Assembly (NCBI GenBank): GCA_964036045.1
Contig: OZ038381.1
Location: forward strand, 115,341,790 to 115,405,789
Length of the DNA stretch: 64,000 nt
Direction of reading: 5' to 3'
DNA from: Eutreptiella sp. 'Long Island Sound 2002'
Taxonomy: Eukaryota; Euglenozoa; Euglenophyceae; Eutreptiales; Eutreptiaceae
The stretch's first letter is position 1; the number at the start of each line of letters is the position of its first letter. The position numbers and the translations under genes were made by a program. Below, piece by piece: positions 42,885 through 54,860 of this stretch. Below the pieces are notes generated by a model. It made no database searches. It worked only from the letters and a program-made list of their open reading frames with translations, and was not told where the DNA came from.

Positions 42885-43950
42885 CGGTGCGCAGACCCTA
42901 ATCTTGCCATTGGAGACGTGGGCCGACTTAGTCCCAAGAGCAAACACCACGGTGTACTCTGACGTAACAGCGCGCCCAGAAGCAGACGAGGGAGACGGCA
43001 TTGGCCTGGGCCTGGTCACCACGATGGGGAAGAAATGGTCGGGTGCTGCCAGACCCCCGGAGAAGTGGGTGAGCAACACGACCGCACAGCTTTAGGGAAT
43101 CGCCGTGGGGCGACATGTCGCAGCCCACCTACACCAGATGGGCGCACAGGCTATGGAACAAGGGTATGACGCACAGGCAGCCGCTATGCTAGCAGAGGCG
43201 CGCCAAAGAGATAGAAGCACCCCAACAGGAAGTTGGCAGCGGCCCACCACGGAGTGAGCTCCCTAGTATCCGAGGGAAACTTGCGCAAGATGGGCAACAA
43301 CCTGGCGGACGCCTAGGCCACAGACGCGGTGCGGCGCAGCGCACGCGGCGAGAGAGTGGCTGTGCCACTTCAGCTGCAGCCGACGTTCGAAGTGCGCCCC
43401 ACGGTGGAAGGGGCAGCCAAGATGGAATGGCGCATCCATGCGCCACAGAAATGGAGACCGCCGCTGGCCATCCATCCGAGGATGGTGCAGCTTCTACGTG
43501 GGAACCCCGAAACAGGGATGGCGCTCGTGCCCCTACACCTTGGTGTGTGACACCCCACCCCGGAAGCGTGCCCTCGTTGCGAAAGGCATGAAGAGGTTAC
43601 CTACCACCAGGTTCAGGTGCCCCTGTCATAGGCCCAGATGGCGTAGGGCCCTGCGGACTGTGGACCCCCCATGGCGACTCCACTTGGGGGCTACGTTGCG
43701 CGTTCTCAACGGAGTGCCGAGGAGCCGCACCTGTATCGTGGCCGTGGCCGGAAACACGTATGACTAGGCACCCGTACCGGACGACCATGTGTATGTGCTG
43801 CCGGTGATGCACGACGTTGAGTTCAAGCAGCGGGCGGCCACTGTGCGGTCTTTTGTGGCAGATGCACAACCACGTCAGTGGGAGGGGCATGGACAACTCC
43901 AAGCAAAAAAGGGCGAACTGCACAAAGCAGAGTGAAGGCCGTACAGAACA
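42885..43950 (+). pseudogene. Retroelement RNase H-like fragment
   Basis: TTVYSDVTARPEADEGDGIG gives the first catalytic Asp in RNase H style; then EKWVSNTTAQL and, past TAG at 43093, GIAVGRHVAAHLHQM fit the 'SN..AEL.GI..A' helix. After a frameshift, AAAHHGVSSLVSEGNLRKMG followed by NNLADA gives the His and final Asp (about 43235-43313), with TAG at 43314 and 43765 in otherwise sensible frames. The second catalytic position reads Q (AQL) where Glu is expected, so the enzyme is probably dead. The family differs from the other three. Confidence 0.45.
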
Positions 43951-44498
43951 AAGGCTAACAAGAATCACATTGCACTCCCATGCCTTAGGTCGGGTGTGCA
44001 CAGCGGCACGCCCCAGACCGCAGGCCGAGTGCCGACCAAAACCAAAACCAAAACCAAAGCCACCCCCCCCCCCCTTGCCCCTCCTAGAACCCCCCCTTCC
44101 CCCCAAAGGGGCCTCCGGCCAACAGTTAGTTGGGGGGGTAGTTGGCATCCAAAACCGAGGAGTCCGCCTCCCCCCCCCCCCGGTTGTTTGCCTAACAGTG
44201 GCAACACATGGTTTGTTAGTTGCGGCATTTCTGCATTCTGACTGGTTTGCAGCATTATGCACTGGCGGGTGGATGAGGTGCACTGGGGCCAGTCCAAGTC
44301 ATTTTGACTCTCTAGAACACAGAGACCCTATCCCGAAGCTGTGAATCGGTGTGCCGGAGCAAGGTCAGGAAGCTGTGCATCAGTGTGCAAGTCGCTTGCC
44401 TGCCAACGAGGCCCTTTGTCTCATGGTTTCGCTGACGATTGGAAGCAATTTAGGCTGTCGAACCTCGCAGTTTGGGCATGAATTGAATTACTTGGGCG

Positions 44499-44499
<1 letters not shown>

Positions 44500-44551
<52 letters not shown>

Positions 44552-44860
44552 TGTCCTTCCAGGCCTTTCCAGGATGCTGAGCACATGGTCATTGCTGTAT
44601 GATAGGAGCTTGGGGAGTTGACCCCCAATTTGGGCATGAAATTTGCCTTGGGCATCACACCCTTGTGTGCAGTAATGTAATTTTGATAGATTCACCCAAG
44701 AGAAGTGATAGCAAGAGTGGGAAACAGATAGGGGTGGGGGGCCTTAGGCCGACAGCTAAATCAACCAACCTGTGAAGGAATAGATAAGTGACTTGTAGAC
44801 GCCCTCGAGTTCTGGTGCTTGGATGCTGTTTGTGCATTCTATTACTTCACTTTTTGCCAC
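44500..44860 (-). repeat. Terminal inverted repeat, right arm, abutting the DGAT2 splice acceptor
   Basis: Starts with (AC)n at 44500-44550 and pairs with the left arm through aatagaatgcacaaacagca (complement strand), ending within about 10 bases of the acceptor ctgctcag (44860-44867). The arm therefore supplies most of the branch-site and pyrimidine region of the DGAT2 acceptor. Confidence 0.8.
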
Positions 44861-44867
44861 TGCTCAG

Positions 44868-45168
44868 GTTTGCCAGGCTGGCATTCGAAGAGCAGGTTCC
44901 CCTCATCCCGGCGTTGGCTCTTAATGAGAACCGGGTGACGTTTCAGTTGAACATCTTCAATGGCGTTCGCCGCTGGTTCCTATCCAAAATTGGCCATGCA
45001 TTCCCCACGTTCTTCATCGGCCCATTCCCCGTCCCTATCACAATCCGCGTGGGGCTGCCTCTGAAGCCATCGGACTACTCATGCTGGGAGGAACTGCATG
45101 CTGCATACTACCGCCAGGTGCTGGACCTGGTCAACAGATACGAGGGCCTGCCATACAAGTTTCATTGA
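44868..45168 (+). CDS. DGAT2-like acyltransferase, last exon
   Basis: Begins in phase 2 after ctgctcag and ends at TGA (45166-45168). It encodes FARLAFEEQVPLIPALALNE (the family's 'GFVRLAL..GA.LVPV..FGEN' block), then a membrane-associated stretch and FPVPITIRVGLPLKPSDYS with ELHAAYYRQVLDLVNRYEG, the usual DGAT2 ending 'G.PI.....P....V..LH..Y...L..L'. It completes the protein begun at 24984 and 26573. The combined length (about 155+127+100 residues) is close to the usual 330-390. Confidence 0.92.
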
Positions 45169-48100
45169 TATATGGTCCAGCAGCGGCACTGCTCAGAACA
45201 ATCTTCACCCTGCAGAGAGAGGGATAGAAGGATGCAAGCAGGCACTTAAGAGAGGGACGAGGGTCTAAGGGAAAGGAGCCACCCAAGGATGCATAGGTCG
45301 GGCTGCAATGCCTGAAGGATCTTTCAGGCGCCTGGTAAATCACGGCATTAAGTAGGATAGGCTTCTCTCCTTAGGATTTGATATCTCGTAAGGGTGGGAA
45401 GTAGCACGCGGAGGCTTTGGTATACCTCCGGAATCCCCCCTGCCCTCCCACTTGTTCTATGCCCCCCCCCCCCCCCACCTACGCCAACGGGTCGGTAGGC
45501 AATGAAAACTGGGTGCCAGTCCCCTCCCATCCCTCCCTCATGCAGGCGCTGGGGTGGCATGGGAACTCGCTTCAGCCAAGGGCGCACAGTGAGAGGGCAG
45601 AGAAGCAGCAGGTTTAAATGTGACGGTGGAGCCTCAATTGGTCTTGCCTTTTTGTATCGGGTGTGTGCAGCCCTCCAGTTCACATGGGTTACAGACCCTC
45701 AAAGACCTTTGGGATAGGCACCAAGTGACAGTGTGACCCGACCCAAACCGGCTAGCTGCCCCGCCTCCAACCGTTTGTGAAGTGGACCATTTATTTATCT
45801 TCAGTGACTCTTGTTGTGGGCCGTCGGATGGATGGCGAGCTCCCGGAGTGTATCATCCCTCCGAATCACACCCCTGCCCGCCCTCCTCGAACCCGGAATT
45901 TCTGAGACTCTTTTGGGCCCCCATACAACACAGCCAGAAGCCTCACCCAGTTGTTGAGTGTCCTGCAACGAGTGATCCCTTGACGAGGGGCTTTGCTCCG
46001 GCCACATCATATCGAATCGGTCCCGTAATGCCCCTTCCTTATCTTTTGCCCCCCCCACTTTATGGTTCACCCCCCCCCCCCCCTCCTCAACGGAGAGGCC
46101 ATTCGGGTGTGGTGCCCTCTGGGCCCCATCGTCTACGCGGGCTGTAGCGCCGCAGCCAGTGTAGCCAGCACCGGTGGCACCCAGGGCAGGGAAGCACTCT
46201 TTGCGCCCTGGTGCCCCTCCACCTGCCCGCGGTACACCCTCGGCCGTGGGGAGCCGGACCCAGCCCGCGTGGCAGCACCACCTGTGCCGAAGGCAGTCAA
46301 GGAGTGCGGGTCTGACCCCAGTCGTGCCACGTACCACCACCTTCCCGTGCCAACAGGCAGTCGTGGAGTGGTTGGGTAGCATGTCCTTGTGACGTGGAGG
46401 TTGCGAGCCCAGGCCCACATCTCCCCCGGCGGGCTCAGAGTCAGGCTCTCCAGCCTCCCTGCCGGGGCCTGGAGCACCAGGCACACACTTCCCCGCGCCA
46501 TGTGCGCCAACGCCGAACAACAATGGAGCAAGCAGGTGTGCCACAGCCCCCCCCCCCCCCCACAGACGCACAAGGGCACATACACACAGGCACGGCGGCA
46601 TCTCCCGCCCGCGAGCGCCACTGCGGGGTCTGGGGGCGGTCAACAGTCCGGTAGGCCTTGTGACCGGACACCCGGGTACAGCCGCCCAGTCGGGTCCGGC
46701 AGGGAAGGCGGCGCGGACCGTGGGTGGGCGACCAGGTGAGGCCTTCACCCAACCCAACCCAACCCCCCCCTCCTGCCCCGTCTTGCTTTTGGGCCCAGCT
46801 GTGCGTACTGACTAATGGTATGGCCTGTATGGTCCAGCCCCTCTTCAGCTGCCTCACCAGCCCTTCAAGTATGGCCCCGTGGTATGCTTTCTGGCCTTCT
46901 ATTTTGTTGCACATGACAGAGGCCATCCATTGGCTGATTGGCTGCTTGCACGCACTTGCCCAACACAGATATGCTGTGAGGACATTGTTGCCCTTTTGCG
47001 GGGCAACATTGCATTGGCTCAAAGAAGTAACCCTCCTTGTGGCATATCCCTCTTCACCCTCCCCCCAACTCAGCTCCTGCGCTGTTCTGGCTTCCCGGAT
47101 CCAAGTTCCCCACCCTATCACTTTGCAAACCATCAACACTGAGCACCCTCGTCCCGCGGCTGCATGGCGTGACTTGCGAATGTGTGGTCCTACATCGCGA
47201 ATCAGAAACGCCTGTCGGCAAACCTAGACAAATTTGCCAACGGGTGCCTAAAAATGGCAGTCCTGCTGCGTGATGTGCACTGTGAGGGCGCCATGTGCCC
47301 ACCCTCTGGGTACTGCTGGGCGACAGGTGGTACCAAGATATGTTGGCGGTGGCATGCGAGGCCGGCGAGGGTGGTCAGTGCAGGATGTTAGCGCCCCAGG
47401 CATCGCCCCGCCCCCCCCCCCCCCTTCGAGGGCATGGGGGCGTCAGTGCAAAGAGGGCCGCCACCTCCACAAGCAGAAAGAGTGAAGGAAAGGGAAAGTA
47501 CAAGGGCAGGGGGATCTGCTCAGGCCAGTCATGGGGCGCCATGGGGGCAATCGGCACCTGCAAACGGGTTCCTCCAGGCCGGGCAGGGATGGGGGCCATG
47601 CGGTCCAGCAGTTTGCTGGCCCTGTTCACACGGGGATTGCCACGTCCGATACAGGGGGCCTTGGGGCCACTCAGCGGGCCAACAGGCCAGGGGGCAGGTC
47701 CAGGCCCACTCACAGAGGGAGGCGCATAGGCGGGCCACAGAAATAGAGGGTGACACATGAACTCCACATACGGTCCCTCTATCGCCTCTCCCTCAAGAGG
47801 ACAGTGCACGGCCTGAATCCCAGCTTTGCCAGGCGGCCAAGGCCTGAAGGTGACCCAGGACAACCGCGGTATGGACAAGAAAAGGCTCAGTACCCCTATA
47901 CCTCCGTAGCACCAGGGACGCCTGTCATACATCAGCGAAATGCACTGAACAGGAAGCGATTTGTGGACGCTCAACATACTTTGCTCTTCAAAAACAAGTC
48001 GACACAGCATTTGAAAAGGCTACTCTGGGGGCCTGCTTGTAAAAAAAAACTAGCCAATGTCACCATTTTTGTCCTTGTCCTAGCACCTCAATGTATTTGT

Positions 48101-50117
48101 AAGGAGGGTTTTGCGGTAAAGAATTGCGAACATCACCCTGACCCACACCAAAATCATTCCGTCATTCTCATATCCACCGCTGGGCTGTCCCTGAAGGCAG
48201 ACGGTTCATGGTGAGAGCACACCGCTGCTGGTGCCACGGAAGCATGCCCATGGCCCTCAGCTCAATATGGGGAGCATTGATACCGCCTCTCATCGTAAAT
48301 GTGAGGGGTTAGGGGCGGGTTCATCGCTCCTTTTGTGGGGGGTTTCTCTCCCTCACCACCTTTTGGGTGTGGCCTCTGGGGATATCTGCTTTGCAAAACT
48401 GCTGATTTTTGTTGATTCCCAACGTGTTTTCGGTGAACATATCATGGTATTGAAAATGTCATGAGTGACAGAGCTCAGTCCCATTCCATTCCACAACGTG
48501 ACCAATGTATGCACAATAAAGCAAGTGTCAAAAAAGCGCAGCCGCACCTCCTGCCACTCATGCACGTGCCATCCGCACCATCATGGTAGTGGGCACTCTT
48601 TTGGCTCTGACTTGTCCACTTATCATGTGTTGTGTCTATCTACACGTGTGTCTGAAAACAATTCAAGGAAGGGATGTTATAGAGGACGCTACAGGTGTCT
48701 CCTGTTCGTATGTCAACACAGAGAATGTGGCATATTTCGTGCTGTTGCGGAGTTGCCAAGTGTTTAATTGGCATGAGGGTTGGAGTATTGGCCTCCTCAC
48801 ATCAGATTGCTCAGATTCCAGGCCTCCACATTCACCGGAGCATTCCTGAATGAAGGCATTTTCGTTCCTCTTCTATCAGCTAAGTGGCAGGACTGCATTC
48901 AATTGATGTTTGGCTGTAATGTTGAAAATGACCTTGAGGTTGCTCTTGTCCTCTGGCGGCGGCGCGTGCAGGCGGCTGCGGGGGGCGGGCGGGGAGGGCT
49001 GGCATGACGCGTGGATGGATTGCTGTCTGAAGCTGAGGCACCTATTGGCCCCTTGCCACTCCCCTGTTTCTTTCCTTGACCCCTTTCCCTCTGTAGGTGG
49101 CAGTGCCCATCAGCCTCTCACCACATAGTGCCTTTGCTCTCTCGCTCTGGCATATCCTTACCCCACTACACATCCCATATTACGCACGTAACAACCTGCA
49201 GTTTGCCCTTTCCTGCACTCAGTACTACTTTTGGCCACACACCCCCTGGCCCAACTATGGGGCAGGGATAAATTTGTGGGGAAATTTCATGAAGGAAGGT
49301 GGCAACGTTTCCCCCTGGCAAATTTTAAGGGTGTCTGCAAGGCAGTGGACATGCCAATTGCACTACATTCTGTCGGGGGGTGGGGGGGGAGTCAGCACAG
49401 CGCGTGCACAGAGTGCACATGACAGGGAGAAATTGGGTTTTTGCTACGGTTGGCAATATTCTTGGCTATACAGACCATACTACACCCCCACAATGTTGGA
49501 AAGCCTCATAATGCAATCCTGATTCTTTTCGTCCTGATAGCTCCAAAGGTACGGAGAAGAGGCCATCACCAAAACCACACTGTACGCCAAAAGGGCCAGT
49601 CCATATCCCCAACTGGAAAGGGACCAATTCAAATCCAAATTCTTGGTAGATACCAAAAACCTAAAGGAAAGGATGCAACACAACACACACCAATACACTA
49701 GAAATGAGGGCAAAGCATGCAAGCAACTCATATAGGGGTAGCGTACTAGGCACTACTATGCAGCTTGGGTACGGTCCTCTACAGATTTTGTGCATAGCGC
49801 GCGCACACAACACACAGTACGCCCCCTGGGTCTTTGGAACAGTTGATCCTTTTAGATGTTGTGAACTAATGCTGCTTTTAGTGGCATTTGTATTTGCAAG
49901 TTTTTCTGATTCTGAACAAAGCATGGGATTGCATGTTGCGGTGTGTGTGAGGCAGTTGGTGTTTTGGGATCTCCAAGGGTGGCAAACTTGATAGTCCGCA
50001 CGAATTCTCCCCCCCCCCCCTTTAGCCCCCCCCGCCAAGCCTCCCTCCCTGTACCCCCCCCCCCCCTCCATGTGCTTTCCCCCCTGTATCCGCTCCCCTC
50101 CCCTCCCCCACGCCCAG
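45169..50117. other. Mostly unassigned region between DGAT2 and the next exons
   Basis: Long C runs occur near 45463, 46070, 46548, 47411, 50011 and 50057. Open frames at 45801-46757 (minus), 46724-47227 (plus), 47375-48010 (minus) and 47295-47729 (plus) have GC-rich, low-complexity translations and no motif. A short peptide frame, VAVPISLSPHSAFALSLWHI, after the acceptor ctctgtag near 49096 and before a donor at 49187 could be an exon of the gene ending at 50676. That is a guess. Confidence 0.3.
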
Positions 50118-50316
50118 GTACCTCTGGGGCTGGTGACCTTGTGGAAGAGGGTTCCGGCGGCAAGGGGGAGCTCTGGCTGTTTGACTTTGCCCAGCAGACG
50201 ACGGCCAGGGCGGGCCCTGGTCGCCTTAAGTTGCCCGACAATGCCGGCTTGACTGCATGTGGACCGCTGGAACCTGTGACACTGCCCAACTGGCGTTCCG
50301 AGCGCAGGGGTTTCCT
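50118..50316 (+). CDS. Internal exon of an unidentified gene
   Basis: After acceptor cacgcccag a frame reads GAGDLVEEGSGGKGELWLFD, FAQQTTARAGPGRLKLPDN and LEPVTLPNWRSERRGF, ending at donor TTCCT|GTACGTG in phase 2. It is free of stops and of C runs, unlike its surroundings. It joins in frame to the exon at 50472. I do not recognise the family. Confidence 0.45.
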
Positions 50317-50471
50317 GTACGTGCCTCCTCCTCTCCTTCACCACCCCCTCCCCTCTTCTCGGCACCAGGTTGCCATATTGACCTGCGGCACCCGTCGTGT
50401 GTTGCCGCGCGTTGAGTTGCCCCTTGGGTAGTAGCCTGGGGGATTAGCATGTTTCTGTTGCAGAGCAACAG

Positions 50472-50676
50472 AGAGATCCCTGCCTCCCTGCCCCCACCCT
50501 TCATCCCTCCTGCGAGTGAGAATGCGGATGATGCCCGCTTTATTACACTGGGCGGGGCCGGTGCGCTATCACTGCCGATATGGGTCCTCTGGGGTGTGCC
50601 AAAGCACTGTCGCGGCCCGCAGTATACCCGTTGGCTGGGTCAAGGACAGGGGAATGTATTTGTTCAGACGCACTAA
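50472..50676 (+). CDS. Last exon of the unidentified gene
   Basis: Starting after gcaacag in phase 2, the frame reads EIPASLPPPFIPPASENADD, ARFITLGGAGALSLPIWVLW and ends NVFVQTH with TAA. Gly/Leu-rich GGAGALSLPIWVLWG and the Cys-containing tail are the visible features. An acceptor at ttgcag (50463) is possible with a different upstream exon. Function unknown. Confidence 0.45.
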
Positions 50677-53020
50677 GCAAATAATAAAACCTCCAAAAAA
50701 TAGAACAAAACATCTGCAATGTAATACAGTGGTATCCCGCTTTTAAGAATACCGTTTCCCCACTGGCTAGGTTAGCAAATATTCTTATTTTTGCAATGGG
50801 CCAAAGTGAGAAGAACCCAGAATTCTGGCATACAATATTCTTATCGACATTTTCCTAATACTGCAAAGTATTGTACAGAACGTTCAAAAGAGGTGTCAAA
50901 AGTGACTCACATTTTAGATGGTTTTTTCTGTCTTACATTAAAAAAACATTAAGGGAACAGACCTCGGGATCTAAAAAAAAACAACACTTGTTGTAAAAAA
51001 TATATCAAATAACGGATAACGTTACTCCCACGTCCGTGCCCTGCTCTATCGGCATCATACAATAGAAACCGCTAAATCACACTGTTCGTCGCATATGGGG
51101 AACACATGGTACTACGGCCAACAAGACTGTTTGGTGCCATAGTGCAGGTGGGTTCGGAATATCCAAACGTGCTGTTTTTTAACACAGTGCATTAGGTGAG
51201 GATGAGGTCACGCATTTGATGACGTAGGAACTTGCCACTCTGCAAGGGTTGCACAAGACACTATCTTTGTGGGCAAGGGCTGAAGTTTTGTGGATTTCGG
51301 GACAGATAAAAATTGACCATGAAATGATGGGCAACATTGTGCAACCACTGACTAGTGGTTGGAAACCTTTTCTAAGAGGCAAAACCATTCTCCTTGGCGC
51401 ATGGAAAGATGCCTATGAACAAAGCCTGAGCAAGCAATCCAAAATTCAGGAATGATTAGGGAGATTGCAAAAAAAGCACAATTTGATCAAATATTGCAGG
51501 AATGGATGCGTTCGGATGCAAGATTTTGAGGGGTTCATCACTATGGCTGTGAGACAATGCATCGGAGGTCCCACAATGCACTGCAAAACAAATGAGCAAA
51601 AAGGCGATTCTTTTGATTAAAGTATAACCAAGGAATCCGGAGCTTGGCAAAGGATGAGCAGTGTGCAAAAGCTACGCAAAAGGAGCATATAAGGCACGAA
51701 TGGATGTGTGGGAATGCAAGTGTGCCCAAAGTCACTTGTTATGGCATTTCACACAAAGACACAATATACGTGCAATTGGGAAGCACGTTGCTTCGTAGAA
51801 GAAACAAGCGGAGGGGGGCTACACAAGAGGAGACATGGAAGTTGAGTGGCATGAGAGTTATATTTGTTACGGAGTTTGGCCGGGCCATGGAGTCACATTG
51901 GATGATGTTTGGTGTATAATGATGTATGCATATGTGATGTATGTATAAATGGGATTGTTGATGTGAGAGACAAATGGCATATGTGGAGCAATGTTGCTCA
52001 TGCCACTGGTGAGTGGTGGGCATGTATAGAAATGGATGCATATATAGGAATGGAATGGCAATACATACATGACATGACAATATCATACAAGCATGCACAT
52101 GATATGATATATGGTAGATGGACAGGCCGTAGGAGAGCACTCCCATGGGTGGCAAATATTGCCAGGCATGCATGGGTAATGCCTACCCAAGTCAATCGAC
52201 ACATCAAGATGTAAAAAGATGAAACAATGGTGCATGTGCTCTCAAATCGATTCGTTTGTTGTAATGTCATTTCTTCCATATTCTCATTACTATGCAGCCC
52301 TTTGTTGATGATTCTGGACTTTTTTGAATCACGTGATCGTGTTCTGGCCTCGCTCGTCGCCGCCGCCGCTCCTACGCTTCGTCTTTTTCTTGATTCTTTT
52401 TGAGTTTTTAACAGGGATGAACATGATGAAACAAATGCACACAAGACACCATACATGAAATCAGGTAAAAACTTTGTACAAAGGAAAGTCGACATTAATT
52501 TGTTCTGCTTCGTTCGGCTTTTTGTTGTACCAAGCACAATGGAAAGAAAGGCTTTGCTACAATAAAACACTTCGTGTTCTCACTTTGAGTGTATTATTTA
52601 TATCGAACAGGGTTGCTAATAGCAAGTAAGAAGGAACTACTTTATGTTAAGCAAAGAGAATGCAGGTATTTCATCCGATAGCTTGTACCACCTACCTTCA
52701 CCAAAGAAAGGCAGGCCAACTGAGCAAAATGACACACATGGTGTCAATATGACACGCACCAAAAAATTCGTAACTGAGGCCTAACGCGTCAGGTTTTGAT
52801 GCAGCAATTTAGGGCGGCCTTGACCATCGAGGGCTAACACTAATGATGGTGACAGCTCGGACACATTGCGTTTGGTTGAGGTAGCTTCTGGTGCTTTGGG
52901 GTAGATTGGACACAAGCGGAGGGTTAAAGACGATGACGGTGCTGGGTGGAATGGGGACTGGGGGTTGGGCTACGACCTCATGGTGTGCATTATGGTACAT
53001 TATGTAGCTCAGGGTATGTG
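50677..53020. other. AT-richer island, no recognised gene
   Basis: Base composition is clearly more A/T than the flanks. Frames at 51249-51455 (LWISGQIKIDHEMMGNIVQP) and 51644-51919 (HIRHEWMCGNASVPKVTCYG, VIFVTEFGRAMESHW) look weakly protein-like in changing frames, as in a decayed transposon gene. A minus frame at 51998-52570 is repeat-like. The tat/cat-rich stretch 51905-52110 is a degenerate simple repeat. Confidence 0.3.
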
Positions 53021-53289
53021 GTGATTGCAAAGGGCGAAAATTTGGTTACTTGTTGAATGCTTCGGATGGCTAGGGTTGTATTGGGCCGGGTTGACACGCC
53101 TTGGGTTCGCTTGCGATATGCCTCAGCTCATTGGCAAAACAAGGAACATTGAGAAGCTCTATCTGGCCAAGGTGGTCTCTTGCAGCGGCCTTGGCGCGCA
53201 GACCTTCCCACAGCCGGCCCCGCCTACCCTTCCGCAGGGGCAGGGCCAGGAGGCACTGCTGCAGGGGCCCCCGCTCGACGCGATAGCCG

Positions 53290-54540
53290 CGGTGCAGTAA
53301 AGCAGGCACCGCGATGCGGACAGGGCCGAAACGGACTGCACGAACTGCGGGGTCGCGGCCTGGACCGCGGCCTACAGGCACCTTGCCAAGGACACCACGG
53401 GACTGAGGCCGTACCGGGCGCACCGCACGGCGCTTGCTTCCACGGTGGCGGCTGTTGCCATGGGGCCCGTGGCGGCATGGCCGGCGCGCTTGCTGCCCCA
53501 AGTTACCTGCTAGGGTGCGCGGCCCCGCCAACCCGCCGCGACACACGCACCAACGGCGCCCCTCACGGAGGAGCAGCTGTACGCTGTTGTAGCGGCGCTG
53601 ATGGCGGACGGCGGGGAAACCTTTGTTCACCAGCACGGCCCGGCGCAGATCATGGGCAGCATCCAGAGGCCGCAACGCGATGCGCCCCACCCGTGGCGCG
53701 CCACGCTCAGTCAGCGCAGCCGCATCAGGGAGAGGGACGGCGGAACACCCCCTCCCGAACCTCAGCATGGGGAGGCGATGGTGATGCAGGCGGCTGGCTA
53801 CCAGGCGATCCTGCATGGCCACGCCGGGGGTTACCGGTCACACGTCTTGGCGAAAAGCAAGTGGACCATCTGGCAAGGCGCCACCACTTAAGGGGCCTTC
53901 CCGCCCTACGTCGATTGGCGGCAGGCGCCCACCCGGGCCTACTATATGGCGGCGGACCCCTAGCCGCTTGCAGTCTTGCTACACATCATTAGCACCCCAA
54001 GCAAGCGGCAATAGCCGGGATGGGCCAACCCCCCCAAGTTGGTGTGGAACCCCGACCAAGAGGAACATCTGCGGGCCGCATGGCACGGCGACACCTTCCA
54101 CACCACGGTTGTCCCAGACCTGCACGCGTGGCCCATCATGCACGCCCGTCCGGCAGCCACCCTCGCAGTGTCGCAACTTGGACAGCAGAGCCCGAAGTTG
54201 GTGGTCTGCATGTTCAGCCCAGTGGACGCGCACATCGCCATCCGCGACTCCCAACGCCTACCAGGGCCTGAGGCCATAATCCACGCGGTGGGCTGCCCCC
54301 ACGTGATCGTCAAGGCACTGCGAGAGGGCAACTACCACACCCTCCTGCTCCAAGCCTGCCTAAAGGACCACGCCAAGGCGGCGAAACCAGGGGTGTGGCC
54401 AGCGGTGGCGGTGCCCGCCGACCTGGACCTCCAGCTGGCAATCCCGACCATGGTGTACAACTGGCAACATGCCTTCCATGACCAGCAGTGGAGAGCAAGC
54501 CCGACCGCCAAATCGGCGCCACGCACTGGCAGGAGTGGTT
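53290..54540 (+). pseudogene. Third non-LTR-like element: ORF1/Gag-like region
   Basis: One frame stays protein-like through 1.2 kb: CTNCGVAAWTAAYRHLAKDT near the start (a Cys pair followed by His), LTEEQLYAVVAALMADGGET, AMVMQAAGYQAILHGHAGGY, VWNPDQEEHLRAAWHGDTFH and VVCMFSPVDAHIAIRD. It is crossed by TAG at 53511, 53961 and 54012 and TAA at 53889. The translation is helical with no enzymatic motif. Its place before a zinc finger and RT makes it the element's ORF1. Minus-strand frames over the same sequence are shadows. Confidence 0.5.
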
Positions 54541-54699
54541 GTAGGCGGACACGCAGCACGCCGCCATCCGAGACCCCGGACCCGCGCCAACCGCGAGGGC
54601 CCTCGATGCGTCAGCCCTTGGCCGCACGCTGGCGCCGCACACGGTCCCGCTCGCCAACCTACCCTTCGACCCGGCGGCGGCGAGCTCCATCCGCAAGTC

Positions 54700-54860
54700 A
54701 GTACCGCTCCCTCCGACGAGGGGGGCGACAGAGCCCACGAAATGCCTCTTGTGTGCAGACAAATTCTACACAAGTGGGCCGACGCTGGATCACTTGGCGT
54801 GGCACGCGGTGCACGCCGCCGCCCCGGCAGAAGACAGGGAAGCGGCCTCCCATGCCCTCC
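54700..54860 (+). pseudogene. C2H2 zinc finger of the third element
   Basis: CLLCADKFYTSGPTLDHLAW-HAVH has exact C2H2 spacing, C-x2-C-x12-H-x3-H (Cys at 54743 and 54752, His at 54791 and 54803), with the Phe and Leu of the finger core. Such fingers occur at the N-terminus of R2-like and some other non-LTR proteins and bind target DNA or RNA. It is in a different frame from the ORF1 region upstream, so a frameshift lies between. Confidence 0.65.

Larger units (their letters stand above)
26955..44867 (+). other. Giant DGAT2 intron (17.9 kb) filled with mobile-element debris
   Basis: Exons on either side join in phase 2 to give KHTG-FARLAFEE, an expected continuation of the family. The 8-bp sequence GGTTTGCC occurs at both edges (26954-26961 and 44867-44874), so the donor GT lies in one copy and the exon after the acceptor AG begins in the other. 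The contents include RT and RNase H fragments, palindromic repeats, telomere-like repeats, a transposase relic and a terminal-inverted-repeat structure. An alternative is that the third exon belongs to another gene copy brought near by misassembly. Confidence 0.65.

Noticed and set aside
44868-45168. A second, separate acyltransferase gene at 44.9-45.2 kb
   Set aside because: It lacks HPHG and starts exactly at an acceptor in the phase needed by the exon at 26573-26954, so it reads as the last exon of the same gene.
45801-46757. 318-codon minus-strand frame
   Set aside because: Gly/Arg/Pro-rich translation in GC-rich DNA, crossing C runs, no motif.
53070-53822. 250-codon minus-strand frame
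   Set aside because: Antisense of the third element's ORF1 region, where the plus frame joins better with the RT downstream.
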